Source: F23-D06 sp963603365
Lineage (GTDB): Bacteria > Bacteroidota > Bacteroidia > Bacteroidales > WCHB1-69
Direction of reading: 5' to 3'
Assembly (NCBI GenBank): GCA_963603365.1
Contig: CAVCMI010000003.1
Location: 1-64,000 of the forward strand
Length of the DNA: 64,000 nucleotides
Both the position numbers and the translations under genes were made by a program. The notes beneath the pieces are model-generated. The model ran no database searches. It was not told where the DNA came from and saw only the letters and a list, made by a program, of their open reading frames with translations. Below, one piece after another: positions 43,874-52,832 of this stretch (the first letter of the stretch is position 1; each line of letters begins with the position of its first letter).

Positions 43874-45496
43874 TTATTGTTTCGATTCCGCTGCCTTTGC
43901 GGCCTGCTGTTTTTTCATGCGGCGGTTCAAGGTCTGGATGCATTCGCGGGTCGGGATGATGACGGATACGCCTTCATACTCCAGTTCTTGCTCGATGAGT
44001 TTCACGTTCTCTTCGTGGTATTGTTTCATCGGTTTGATGCGGTGTATGTGTTCTTCCTTCACTCCGAGGCCTTTGCAGATCTCGCCAAGCACTCCTAATG
44101 CGTGCGAGTCTTGTCCGCCGGTCATGCCCGTGGTGCTGTTGTCAAGAATCATGACGGTTACCGGCGTGTTCTCGTAGATGCAGTCCAGCAGGGAGGTCAT
44201 GCCGCTGTGCGTGAACGTGGAGTCCCCGATGACGGCCAGCACGGGACGGAGGCCGGCGTCCGCGGCGCCTTTGGCCATGGTGATGGACGCACCCATGTCA
44301 ACGGTCGTGTAAATGGCATTGTAAGGAGGAAGAGCGCCGAGCGTGTAGCAGCCGATGTCAGCGAACACTTTGCCTTTGCCGTATTTCTCCATGGCGGCAT
44401 TGATGGCCAGATAGGAGTCGATGTGAGGGCAGCCGTTGCAGAGTGCCGGCGGACGGGGCACGACAAGCTCCGGCACGGGCATGCCGTAGCTGTCGGGAAG
44501 CCCTAAGGCCTTGGCAACAAGGTTGGGGTTGAGCTCGCCGTCACGCGGGAGTTCGCCGCTCATGCGCCCTTGGATGCAGCCGGTGCGGTTCAGCACCCCG
44601 CGGACTTGCTCCTCGATGAAAGGATATCCCTCTTCTACCACCAGTACCTTCTCGCACTCGTCAACCATGCGGGCGATGAGTCTGGAGGGCAGCGGGTATT
44701 GCGAGATCTTGAGCACAGGGTAGGGGCAGCGCTGTCCGTTGAAGTTTTCCATTACATAGTTGTAGCCGATGCCGGATGCGATGACACCTAATGACCTGTC
44801 AGTTCCGTCAATGTAGGCATTGAACGGCGAATTGCAGGAATCTTCTTCAAAAGAGGCCTGCTTTGCCAACAGATTGCGGTAATGCATGCGGGCATTTGCC
44901 GGCAGAAGGATGTACTGCTTCGGGTTCTCTTCAATGTGAAGGGCGTTCTGGGCACGTTCGGCCTTGCGCTCAACGCCGGCACGGGAGTGCGACAGACGCG
45001 TGGTGAGACGGATCAGCACCGGTGTGTGGTATTTCTCCGAATAGTCAAAGGCGGCATACGTGATGTCGTAGGCTTCTTGCTGGTTTGAGGGCTCGAAAGA
45101 GGGAATGAGCGCGAACTTGGCATAGTAGCGCGAGTCCTGCTCGTCCTGCGAAGAGTGCATCGACGGGTCGTCTGCAACCACGACAACCATGCCGCCGTTG
45201 GCTCCCGTGATCGATGAGTTCATGAACGGGTCGGCTGCCACATTCAGCCCCACATGCTTCATGCAGACCATAGAACGCTTGCCGGCGTATGACATGCCGA
45301 TGGCCGACTCCATTGCGGTCTTCTCGTTTCCGGCCCAGATGCTGTGCACCTCGCCCGCACGTCCTTGCTTTGAGTTTTGGATGAATTCTGTGATTTCGGT
45401 AGATGGGGTTCCGGGATAGGCATACACGCCAGATAAACCAGCATCCAATGCGGCCTGTGCAACAGCCTCATCTCCTAAGAAAAGCGTTTTAGACAT
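43874..45496 (-). CDS. iorA: Indolepyruvate:ferredoxin oxidoreductase subunit alpha, lacking the C-terminal ferredoxin domain
   Basis: 540 residues from the ATG at 45496. The pyrimidine domain opens with FLGDEAVAQAALDAGLSGVYAYPGTPSTEI; the TPP-binding domain has CNGCPH, DIGCYTLGALPPY, GASITMAKG and AVIGDSTFTHSG. Archaeal IorA has a further 4Fe-4S ferredoxin domain with repeated CxxCxxC at the C-terminus. Here the protein ends in a lysine/alanine-rich tail after IPTRECIQTLNRR, with no cysteine cluster. Electron transfer would therefore need a separate ferredoxin. Heads the iorA-iorB-mreC-mreD-tamL unit. Confidence 0.9.
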   Translation of the reverse strand: MSKTLFLGDEAVAQAALDAGLSGVYAYPGTPSTEITEFIQNSKQGRAGEVHSIWAGNEKTAMESAIGMSYAGKRSMVCMKHVGLNVAADPFMNSSITGANGGMVVVVADDPSMHSSQDEQDSRYYAKFALIPSFEPSNQQEAYDITYAAFDYSEKYHTPVLIRLTTRLSHSRAGVERKAERAQNALHIEENPKQYILLPANARMHYRNLLAKQASFEEDSCNSPFNAYIDGTDRSLGVIASGIGYNYVMENFNGQRCPYPVLKISQYPLPSRLIARMVDECEKVLVVEEGYPFIEEQVRGVLNRTGCIQGRMSGELPRDGELNPNLVAKALGLPDSYGMPVPELVVPRPPALCNGCPHIDSYLAINAAMEKYGKGKVFADIGCYTLGALPPYNAIYTTVDMGASITMAKGAADAGLRPVLAVIGDSTFTHSGMTSLLDCIYENTPVTVMILDNSTTGMTGGQDSHALGVLGEICKGLGVKEEHIHRIKPMKQYHEENVKLIEQELEYEGVSVIIPTRECIQTLNRRMKKQQAAKAAESKQ

Positions 45497-45594
45497 AATA
45501 TGTTTTTTAATTTTAATATATTGATTTAGTATAAGTTGCAATTTTCCGCTTAAATAGTGCGTATTTCCTGAAAAAGTCCTTTTCAAGCAGTTGG

Positions 45595-45602
45595 CAAAGA
45601 TA
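45595..45602 (-). promoter_or_regulatory. -7 element of the iorA-tamL operon
   Basis: TATCTTTG on the minus strand fits TAnnTTTG and gives a leader of about 90 bases before iorA. The -33 box is not clear. Confidence 0.5.
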
Positions 45603-45657
45603 CAAAAAATGTACTCGTGAAACCTGCTCCCTCTCCTGAAACAGCCACGGCTGCCCG

Positions 45658-46998
45658 CTATTCGCTGTCGTCAGCGGCTTTGAGCTGTTTGTGAGGGGTC
45701 ACCCCTAACGATTTCAGGTTTTCTACCCGTCGTATGAGGTTGCCGTTCCCTTGGCAAAACTGCACTTGTGCCGTTTCATACACCTTGGCCAATGCATTGA
45801 TCTTGTCACCGATTTCCGTGAATGACTTCTGAAAGACTGCCGCCTTGTCGTAAAGGTCGGCGGCCGCCTTCATGACGTTTTCTACGTTTTTGCTTTGCCG
45901 GTCGTTTTGCCAAAGGTTGTAGGCGAGCTGCAGCGCCATAAGCAGGCTGGTCGGCGATATGATGACGATTTTCTTGTCGTATGCGTAGTTGTAGAGGCTC
46001 GGGTCAGATTCTATGGCAGCGATAAGGCAAGACTCGATCGGCACGAACATCAGCACATAGCCGATGGCTCCGTCCACGGCTTTGCCGTAGTTCTTCCCGG
46101 ACAGTTCGTCCACATGCTTCCTCAGGCTTTGTGTGTTTTGCTTGAGGTATTGTTTCTTCTCTTCTTCCTTGTCGGTCGACACGGCAGCGGCATACGCTGT
46201 AAGCGAGACTTTGGAGTCCACGATGATGTTGCGGTTCCCGGGCAGTTTGACGATGACATCCGGACGGAGTGTGTTCCCCGCTTCGCCTTTTGCGCAACTT
46301 TGTACAAGATACTCTTCGTTTTTGCGCAGGCCGCTCTTCTCCAGCAGACTCTCCAGCACCATCTCTCCCCAATTGCCTTGCAGTTTGGTGTCGCCCTTGA
46401 GCGCTTTGGTCAGGTTGGCGGCATCTGTGCCTATCTTTGAGGTCTCTTCGCGCAGTGCGGCGACGGTTTGCTGCTGCTCCTGCCTGAAAAGGTCCAGCGC
46501 ATTGGTGAATGCCCCCTTGATCTCGTTTTTGTTTACCTCACTTGCAGTTTTGTTCTCTTCCACCGACTTCCGGAAAGCTTCAAATTGTTCTTTCACGGGT
46601 TTCAGCAGTTCAGACATCTGCACCCGGTTGTTCTCCTGCAGCGCACTCTGTCCTGCGGCCAACTGGTCGGCGGCGGTTTTCTGCTGTTCCGCTATGAGGC
46701 GCTGCACTTCATGCTTCATGGCCTCTAATCGGTCGTTCCATTGTTTGTCGCTTTCTTGACGCAACTGTTCGGCATTCCGCCGCCCGTCTTCTGACTGTTC
46801 TTTCAGCAGAGCCGTCTCTTTTTCATGACTCTCTTTTAGCGCCTGCATTTCAGACATGTTGTGCTGCTTCGTCTGCTCCAAACTCTTTGTCAAGGTCTGG
46901 ACTTTGCTGTTCGCCTTGACCGACAGTAGCATGCCGATGAGAAGCCCTATAAGGAGACCGATGATTAAGCCGAGAATCAGGGGAGTGGTTATTTCCAT
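45658..46998 (-). CDS. rmuC: DNA recombination protein RmuC
   Basis: 446 residues: an N-terminal membrane anchor (LILGLIIGLLIGLLIGMLLSV), a long coiled coil over residues about 35-190 rich in E, Q and K, then the RmuC nuclease-like domain with GNWGEMVLESLLEKSGL, RPDVIVKLPG and IIVDSKVSLTAY. It limits inversions at inverted repeats and in some bacteria acts against foreign DNA. It is the last gene of the minus-strand run, 42 bases after the transglutaminase gene. The E. coli protein is of similar length. Confidence 0.93.
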   Translation of the reverse strand: MEITTPLILGLIIGLLIGLLIGMLLSVKANSKVQTLTKSLEQTKQHNMSEMQALKESHEKETALLKEQSEDGRRNAEQLRQESDKQWNDRLEAMKHEVQRLIAEQQKTAADQLAAGQSALQENNRVQMSELLKPVKEQFEAFRKSVEENKTASEVNKNEIKGAFTNALDLFRQEQQQTVAALREETSKIGTDAANLTKALKGDTKLQGNWGEMVLESLLEKSGLRKNEEYLVQSCAKGEAGNTLRPDVIVKLPGNRNIIVDSKVSLTAYAAAVSTDKEEEKKQYLKQNTQSLRKHVDELSGKNYGKAVDGAIGYVLMFVPIESCLIAAIESDPSLYNYAYDKKIVIISPTSLLMALQLAYNLWQNDRQSKNVENVMKAAADLYDKAAVFQKSFTEIGDKINALAKVYETAQVQFCQGNGNLIRRVENLKSLGVTPHKQLKAADDSE

Positions 46999-47040
46999 GG
47001 TTTTCCGTGTTTTATAAAGTTAATGATGTTTGTCGTCAAG

Positions 47041-47763
47041 TTAGTGTCCACGCCTTATGCGGTTGACATTGCGGTTCATTAAACGACGGCCGACAAACCG
47101 GTAGGCAAGCCGTTTCAGACCGCTCATCTCTTGGTGATGCTCTTTCAGCAAGGCGTCGGGGTTGTCATAGACTCCGAAGTCCTGGTTGATGCCCTCTCTC
47201 TGGATGTAGGTGCTGCAGCTGTTGAAATCTACGGGCGGGTTCTTGAAGTTGCGGGTGGCCACGCCATAGCCTATGAACGACCCGTCTGCTGCGGGGCGGA
47301 ATTTGGACTGCAAGGCTCTCAGATAGGCGGTGTCAAGGATAAATCCCTCCAAGTCAAACCATTGACCGTTGAGTTCTATTTCTACCCAACTATGGAACAC
47401 GTTGCGGGGCGCACTCCGGTAGACTATGCCGCTCATCGCTCCTTGCTGCAGCCGTTTGTCGATGGTGAATCCATGCACACGGCATGGGATGTGGCAAGCC
47501 CGCAGCAGCGCCATCAGCAGCGTGCCCTTGGTGTTGCACTGTCCGTATCCGTCGGCAAGTACCCGCGAGGCTGCGATACTGTCGTCCACGTTGTAGCCGA
47601 ACAGGATCTCATCGCGCACGAAACCATAGATGGCTTGCGCCCGTCGGGTTGGTTCCAACGATTGCCAAGCACGCTCTTGCACTAATTTTTGGATGGAACT
47701 GTGCCCGAAGTCCAGCATCGGAGTTGATTGCAGGTAACGGTCATTTGCAGTGTCATTGTTCAT
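47041..47763 (-). CDS. Transglutaminase-like cysteine protease-fold protein
   Basis: 240 residues without a signal peptide. The catalytic triad of the transglutaminase-like superfamily is visible: Cys76 in GYGQCNTKGTLLMALLRA, His124 in VFHSWVEIELNG and Asp137 in WFDLEG. The C-terminal 70 residues are basic and unassigned. Related proteins act as peptidases or amidases; no substrate can be inferred. It follows the P-loop ATPase gene after 78 bases. Confidence 0.8.
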   Translation of the reverse strand: MNNDTANDRYLQSTPMLDFGHSSIQKLVQERAWQSLEPTRRAQAIYGFVRDEILFGYNVDDSIAASRVLADGYGQCNTKGTLLMALLRACHIPCRVHGFTIDKRLQQGAMSGIVYRSAPRNVFHSWVEIELNGQWFDLEGFILDTAYLRALQSKFRPAADGSFIGYGVATRNFKNPPVDFNSCSTYIQREGINQDFGVYDNPDALLKEHHQEMSGLKRLAYRFVGRRLMNRNVNRIRRGH

Positions 47764-47841
47764 TTTCTTGCTTTAATGAGGGTTGTTGGTGTTCTCGTGA
47801 ATTATTCTTATACACAACGGTGTTCTTGGAATGCTGTGCCG

Positions 47842-48855
47842 TCAGTCGCCTGCGCCTTTTTTGATGTCATAGACAGGCACACTGATTACCTCCTGCAAGG
47901 AGCGGCAAAGCAATCCAGAATCTATTTTGAATCCTGACGGCGAGGTGGGATTGGCACATACGGCAATCAGGTTCGGACGCTTCAAGACCGAAAGCTTCCC
48001 GCCTTTCTGAAGGAAACCTTGCAGGACATAGGGGGAAACGAAAACTTTGGTAAAATCCTTTGCTACAAGATGGATTTCTTTTATTTGCGGTTGCATCCGC
48101 AGATAGTCGACCATTTTGTCAACGACGATTCCGCTTACGAACAGGGTGTTTCCGTGGCTGAACAGGATGTCTTTGCTTTGGGAAAACAGCAGTGGCGAGG
48201 CTATGGGCAGCCTGACGGCTTTGTCATTCTCGAGGGCGTAGATGCCCGTGTCGGCATCTGACAACTGCTCTTGCAGGATGGTTTCAAATTGCGGCAATTG
48301 TGTGAGCATGAATACGAAACGGGTCTTGCTGACGATGGAGTTCAGGTCAGGGGCAACAGCGGCGCCGGTGGTCAGTATCAAGCTTTCTGTAATGGCAGGG
48401 GATGCGGAACTTTTGCGCGAGAGCGCCCCGTCCACAATGGTCAGGTCTATGTTGAGGCTTTGCAACTGTTTGATTGTACGGCGGACCTGTTCCGAATAGG
48501 AGGGTCCTGAAATGATGACTTTCCCGTCCTGAATGGCCTTGGCCGTAACCAGTCGCCCCAACGAGGTGGTTTCGTCTGACACGTTGTAGATTTCTGAAAG
48601 CAGTTCGCGCTGCCGGTAGTGGAACTCTGACGTGACAAAGTATGTGCCGGCATGCAGGGTTACCTCCGGCTTTTCCGTCTGTGTCACCTGGTCTGTCTTT
48701 TCTCCGTCCAGCCCGATGGAGGTGACGGCTACGCTTTTGCCTTTGCCTTGAAGGCGCTCCAAGATATAGTTCAGGCATACCGTCTTTCCGGTGTTCTTGG
48801 CCATGCCGACGATGGAGAGGCTGCGGTAGCGCAGGATGTTATCTAACAGTGACAT
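47842..48855 (-). CDS. Conserved P-loop ATPase, possibly of the aminomutase-reactivase type
   Basis: 337 residues. The N-terminus has a Walker A loop in IVGMAKNTGKTVCLNYILERL, then SIGLDGEKTDQVT and a probable Walker B/IVDGALSRKSSAS segment. The C-terminal half includes VAKDFTKVFVSPYVLQGFLQKGG. The pattern recalls the ATPase subunit that reactivates lysine 5,6- or ornithine aminomutases (KamB/OraS-type), but there is no aminomutase gene here, so this is only a resemblance from memory. It sits between pepP (18 bases upstream) and the transglutaminase. A housekeeping role in Bacteroidales is plausible. Confidence 0.6.
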   Translation of the reverse strand: MSLLDNILRYRSLSIVGMAKNTGKTVCLNYILERLQGKGKSVAVTSIGLDGEKTDQVTQTEKPEVTLHAGTYFVTSEFHYRQRELLSEIYNVSDETTSLGRLVTAKAIQDGKVIISGPSYSEQVRRTIKQLQSLNIDLTIVDGALSRKSSASPAITESLILTTGAAVAPDLNSIVSKTRFVFMLTQLPQFETILQEQLSDADTGIYALENDKAVRLPIASPLLFSQSKDILFSHGNTLFVSGIVVDKMVDYLRMQPQIKEIHLVAKDFTKVFVSPYVLQGFLQKGGKLSVLKRPNLIAVCANPTSPSGFKIDSGLLCRSLQEVISVPVYDIKKGAGD

Positions 48856-48873
48856 TTTTTCCGGCCGATAGGA

Positions 48874-50166
48874 TCAGAAGCGTTCAGACATGATTCTTTC
48901 TATTTCATCGGCTTCTACGGGGGTGCCGGCAAAGAGGTCAACAGGCGTTTCGCCGACCACCACGTCGGTTTCAATACGGATGCCGATGCCCTCTTCGGCA
49001 ATGTAGATGCCGGGTTCGCAACTCAACACATTGCCCGGCTGGAACACCCAATCGCGTTCACCTGTGTCATGGACGTCAATGCCGATGAAGTGGCTGGTGT
49101 TGTGCATGTAGTATTTCTTGAAACAGGGCGCGTCAGGGTTTTGGTTCTTGACATCGTCCCAAGTGTATAGACCAAGCCCGATGAGCGCCTCGTCCATTTT
49201 TTTGAATACGAAATCGTTGATCTTGTGGATGGTCATGCCCGGCTTGAATTTCGGGACCGTTGCCTTGTAGATGGAGAGCACGGCCTCATACACTTCCCTT
49301 TGTCTTGGCGTGAATTTGCCGTTAACGGGCACGGTTCTGGAACAGTCGCCGGCATAGTTGGCATATTCTGCCCCGAAGTCCATCAGCAGCAGGTCGCCGT
49401 CTTTCATGACTTTGTCGTTTTTGATGTAGTGCAGGATGCAGGTGTCGGCGCCGGCGGCCACAATGGGCGCAAATGAATGGGCACTGCCTCCGTTCCGGAG
49501 CAGTTCGCAGGTCATGGCGGCCTCAACTTCATATTCGTATTTCCCGGGGCCGATGACGGCGAGGGCGCTCTCGAACATCTTGCTCGTGATGGAGCAGGCG
49601 TATTTCATGGCGGCCAACTCCTCTGCTGACTTCACGCAGCGCAGCGCGTTCAGGATGGGCGCAAGACGGCGGTAGCGGTGCAGGGGATAGTCTGTCTGCA
49701 ACTGCTTGGCAAACCGGACTTCGCGGGTGGGGAATCCCGGTCTCATGCGTGCATCTTCCGGCAAGTGAAGGTAAACGGACGAGGAGTGAACCATCAGGTC
49801 GTTGAGCACGTCCGGAAATGCTTCGGAGAACATAACGGTTTGGATGCCCGAAATCTCTGAAGCCTGTTGTTTGCTAAGCCGGTGACCGAACCAAATGATT
49901 CTGTCGGGCGACGGGTTTTTGATGAAAAGGATTTCGCGATAGGCTGGATTCGGATGCCACGGTGCAAGGGTGAGGAAGGTCTCTTCCTGGTCAATGCCGC
50001 AGAGGTAGAGGAGCGCCGCATTCTGCCGGAACGGGTGCGTCGTGTCGCCGCTGCGCGGGTATTCGTCGTGCGAGACGAGTACGGCAAGCGAGTTTTTCTC
50101 CATTTCTCCGACTACATTTTTGCGGTTGCGGATATAGAATGATGACGGTAGCGGTTTGTATCTCAT
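48874..50166 (-). CDS. pepP: Xaa-Pro aminopeptidase (M24B)
   Basis: 430 residues. The N-terminal creatinase-like domain (FRQNAALLYLCGIDQEE) is followed by the M24 pita-bread fold with metal ligands in LLMDFGAEYANYAGDCSRT (two Asp), HNTSHFIGIDVHDTGE (His), LSCEPGIYI (Glu) and GIRIETDVVV (Glu). It removes N-terminal residues preceding proline in the cytosol. Length matches E. coli PepP (441). The 162 bases between it and holB contain no recognisable gene. Confidence 0.92.
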   Translation of the reverse strand: MRYKPLPSSFYIRNRKNVVGEMEKNSLAVLVSHDEYPRSGDTTHPFRQNAALLYLCGIDQEETFLTLAPWHPNPAYREILFIKNPSPDRIIWFGHRLSKQQASEISGIQTVMFSEAFPDVLNDLMVHSSSVYLHLPEDARMRPGFPTREVRFAKQLQTDYPLHRYRRLAPILNALRCVKSAEELAAMKYACSITSKMFESALAVIGPGKYEYEVEAAMTCELLRNGGSAHSFAPIVAAGADTCILHYIKNDKVMKDGDLLLMDFGAEYANYAGDCSRTVPVNGKFTPRQREVYEAVLSIYKATVPKFKPGMTIHKINDFVFKKMDEALIGLGLYTWDDVKNQNPDAPCFKKYYMHNTSHFIGIDVHDTGERDWVFQPGNVLSCEPGIYIAEEGIGIRIETDVVVGETPVDLFAGTPVEADEIERIMSERF

Positions 50167-50328
50167 TGTTCGGGGTTTTAGGGTTTCTCTTTGGGCTGTT
50201 GCTGGAAAAAAAGGAAAGGTTCTCTTTTCTGCTGTTTATGACTATGTCTATTATGTCTGGATCGGGCAATGCTTTTTTGTCAGTTCGTAGATGTCGTGAA
50301 CTTAAATCACGAGGTATAGGCGGCAAGG

Positions 50329-51483
50329 TCATTTTATGCTTTCCGCCAGTTTGAAGAAGAGGTCCGTGAAGATCAAGGCGGTGTTCCCGTTGCGCCCGAT
50401 ATGGTAGAGCGCTTTGTCGCACTCGTCGGTCATCTTGGTGATGTGTTTGAGGTTCAGGGCGGCGAGGGGGGCGATAGCTTCACGCTCTTGGCCGGTGAGT
50501 TTAGCGACGGCCGCATTGCCTGAGTTCTGCATCAGCAGATTCCGTAACATTCTGAGCGTTAGGACAAGGAACTCTTTCTGCTTTTCGCGCCCTTGTGCCA
50601 CGATTCCCGCAAAGCGCTTCTGCACGTCGGCATAGCCTATTTCGTTGAGCGGCCTTTGCTTCGCAAAGGCCATCACGCTCTGCATCATAGCCTGAAAGGC
50701 GTTCAACAATTCAAGGCTTTCACTGCCGTCCTCAAAAATCTGCAAGGCTTTGTTGTAGTTTCCTTCGGCGATGAGGGCGATGTTGCGCGCCGTCTCTTCG
50801 TTTATCCCTTCGATGTCACGCAGGAGCGCATTGGACAGTTCTTCGTCCGTGAGCCTTGGGATTTTTACCAACTGTGTCCGGGAAAGGATGGTGCTGAGGA
50901 TCTGTTCCGGCTTTTCGGTGATGAGGATGAACAAGGAACTGCTCTCAGGCTCTTCGAGCGTTTTCAGCAGTTTCGGGGCGGCGGTATGGTGCAGCCGGTC
51001 GGCGTTCCAGATGATGTAGATTTTGTAGCCGCCCATAAAGGAACGGGTGCTGTTCTGTGCGATGATGTGCGAACAGTCGCGGATGTTGATGGAGGCTTGT
51101 TTGTTCTCCCCGTCCAGCTCCGCAAGCCAGTCTTGCAACTCAATGTGGTAGTTGTGCTTGAAAACGAAGTTCTTGAAATCCTGCGCCAGTAATTGGGAGT
51201 CAGGGTCTTTTTTCACCTCTTTAGTGGTGCAGTTCGGGAAGTAGAGGTGCAGGTCAGGGTGCGAAAGCTTGGCGAATTGGATGCACGACGGACAGACTCC
51301 GCAAGAATCGGTTCCGGTGGGATGCTCGCAGCAAAGGTACTGTGCCAGTGCGATGGCCAACGCAAAAGCATGGTTGCCGGGCTGCGCCAGAAAGAGTTGG
51401 GCATGGCCAACATGGCGTTCGTGCACCTGCGTCAGCAGCTGCGTCTTCAAGGTCTGGGCTACAAGAACATCGTTGAATTGCAT
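50329..51483 (-). CDS. holB: DNA polymerase III delta' subunit
   Basis: 384 residues. AAA+ clamp-loader fold with VGHAQLFLAQPGNHAFALAIA where the Walker A lacks the GKS/T, as in delta' proteins; a zinc-binding module (CCEHPTGTDSCGVCPSC) with DLHLYFP; and YKIYIIWNADRLHHTAAPKLLKTLEEPESSSLFIL followed by TILSRTQLV (SRC-like). It forms the stator part of the clamp loader. Twenty-four bases separate it from the LOG-family gene upstream. Confidence 0.92.
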   Translation of the reverse strand: MQFNDVLVAQTLKTQLLTQVHERHVGHAQLFLAQPGNHAFALAIALAQYLCCEHPTGTDSCGVCPSCIQFAKLSHPDLHLYFPNCTTKEVKKDPDSQLLAQDFKNFVFKHNYHIELQDWLAELDGENKQASINIRDCSHIIAQNSTRSFMGGYKIYIIWNADRLHHTAAPKLLKTLEEPESSSLFILITEKPEQILSTILSRTQLVKIPRLTDEELSNALLRDIEGINEETARNIALIAEGNYNKALQIFEDGSESLELLNAFQAMMQSVMAFAKQRPLNEIGYADVQKRFAGIVAQGREKQKEFLVLTLRMLRNLLMQNSGNAAVAKLTGQEREAIAPLAALNLKHITKMTDECDKALYHIGRNGNTALIFTDLFFKLAESIK

Positions 51484-51507
51484 TTTCTTCTGTAATGGGG
51501 ATAGGGG

Positions 51508-52095
51508 TTATTGCTTGATTTTGTTCAGCCAGTTGCGGTCGTTGGTGTTTTCGTAGCCGTTGAGCGCGTCGAAGATGCCCTCAACGGTCGTGGCGGAAAG
51601 CAGCAGCCCTTTGTGGAAAGGACGGAGGAAGCCTTCTTTGCAGAAAAAGTCCAGTTGCGCCATCAAGGGGTCAAAGAAATGGTTGAAATTATAGACCAGC
51701 ACGGGTTTGTCATGAAGGCCGAGCTGCGCGTCAGTCAACACCTCAAAGAATTCGTCCATCGTGCCGTAGCCGCCGGGGAAGATGACAAAGGCATCGGCTC
51801 TTTCTTCCATCATCTGCTTGCGTTCGCTCATCGTATTTACGATTATAAGTTCTGAGATCTTGTCGGACAGCACGTTGCCCTTGGAGAAAAAGCCGGGGGC
51901 GATGCCGATGACGGTGCCGCCGTGAGTAATGGCAGTATCGGCGGCGCTGCCCATCAGTCCGATGCTGCCGCCTCCGTAGTAGAGGGTCAGCCTTTTTTGT
52001 GCAACCATGGCGCCGAAGAGGGCGGCCTGCTCTGCATAAAGCGGGTTGTTGCCCGAGGATGAACCGCAGAAAAGGGCAACCGAATTGTATTTCAT
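51508..52095 (-). CDS. LOG-family nucleoside-5'-monophosphate phosphoribohydrolase
   Basis: 195 residues from the ATG at 52095 (KYNSVALFCGSSSGNNPLY); the much longer open frame upstream is antisense noise inside pssA. The Rossmann-like fold shows GGGSIGLMG, the catalytic PGGYGTMDEFFE (PGGxGTxxE) and LVYNFNHFFDPL. Such proteins release the base from AMP or cytokinin-type nucleotides (TIGR00730). Its start overlaps the pssA stop by 4 bases. Confidence 0.92.
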   Translation of the reverse strand: MKYNSVALFCGSSSGNNPLYAEQAALFGAMVAQKRLTLYYGGGSIGLMGSAADTAITHGGTVIGIAPGFFSKGNVLSDKISELIIVNTMSERKQMMEERADAFVIFPGGYGTMDEFFEVLTDAQLGLHDKPVLVYNFNHFFDPLMAQLDFFCKEGFLRPFHKGLLLSATTVEGIFDALNGYENTNDRNWLNKIKQ

Positions 52096-52832
52096 ATTAT
52101 CTGTAGTTTTACCAATGCGTGATAGAATAGCGAAATGATGATATATACCATGATGATGAGCGGAAATGCGCCCCAATGGAAGATGACGATGAGCACGATG
52201 CTGAGGAGGATGAGAATGTACCGGGCAATGTTCAGCCCCTGCCACTTGAAGTCCTTGAACTTGAGCGACAGCATCCAGATGCGTGACACGAGCAGCAGCG
52301 AGAAGAGGATGCAGAACCCCCAAACGGCCCAGAAATTGTTGAGAAAGGCAATGTGCTCGGCGGTCAAGGGCAGGAATCCCAAAAAGAGGGCGTTTGCAGG
52401 CGTGGGAAGACCGAGGAACGACTCTTTTTGGTTCTCGTCGATGTTGAATCGGGCCAGTCGCACTGCCGAAAGGGCCGGCACAAGGAGAACAACCAAAGGA
52501 AGCAACTGCATCAGCGGAGTGTAGTAACCCGGCGACATCTCATAAAGACAGAGGTTCAGCCAGGTGTAGGATATCATGGCGGGGGCCACGCCAAAAGAGA
52601 CGACATCGGCCAGCGAGTCGAGCTCTTTGCCGATTGGCGAGGTTACATGCAGCATACGTGCCGAAAGCCCGTCGCAGAAATCGAAAAGAGACGAAATGAT
52701 GATCAGAATGGCAGCCGTTTCCAAATGCCCTTTCAAGGCGGCCGCTGCCGAAAGACAACCGCATGCCAAGTTTAGGCAAGTCAGCGTGTTAGGAATGTGT
52801 TTTTTTAATGAGAAATGTTTAAGTGTTGTCAT
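52092..52832 (-). CDS. pssA: CDP-diacylglycerol-serine O-phosphatidyltransferase
   Basis: 246 residues, six to eight membrane helices. The CDP-alcohol phosphotransferase motif is complete: CDGLSARMLHV...GKELDSLADVVSFG, that is DGx2ARx8Gx3Dx3D. It makes phosphatidylserine, the precursor of phosphatidylethanolamine. The start at 52832 overlaps the stop of the SPOR gene (ATGA), and the stop overlaps the LOG gene start, so all three are translationally coupled. Confidence 0.93.
   Translation of the reverse strand: MTTLKHFSLKKHIPNTLTCLNLACGCLSAAAALKGHLETAAILIIISSLFDFCDGLSARMLHVTSPIGKELDSLADVVSFGVAPAMISYTWLNLCLYEMSPGYYTPLMQLLPLVVLLVPALSAVRLARFNIDENQKESFLGLPTPANALFLGFLPLTAEHIAFLNNFWAVWGFCILFSLLLVSRIWMLSLKFKDFKWQGLNIARYILILLSIVLIVIFHWGAFPLIIMVYIIISLFYHALVKLQII

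Noticed and set aside
50139..50354. Small plus-strand frame with a hydrophobic start between pepP and holB
   Set aside because: It overlaps the 5' end of pepP and the 3' end of holB in antisense, has no promoter element and no known relative.
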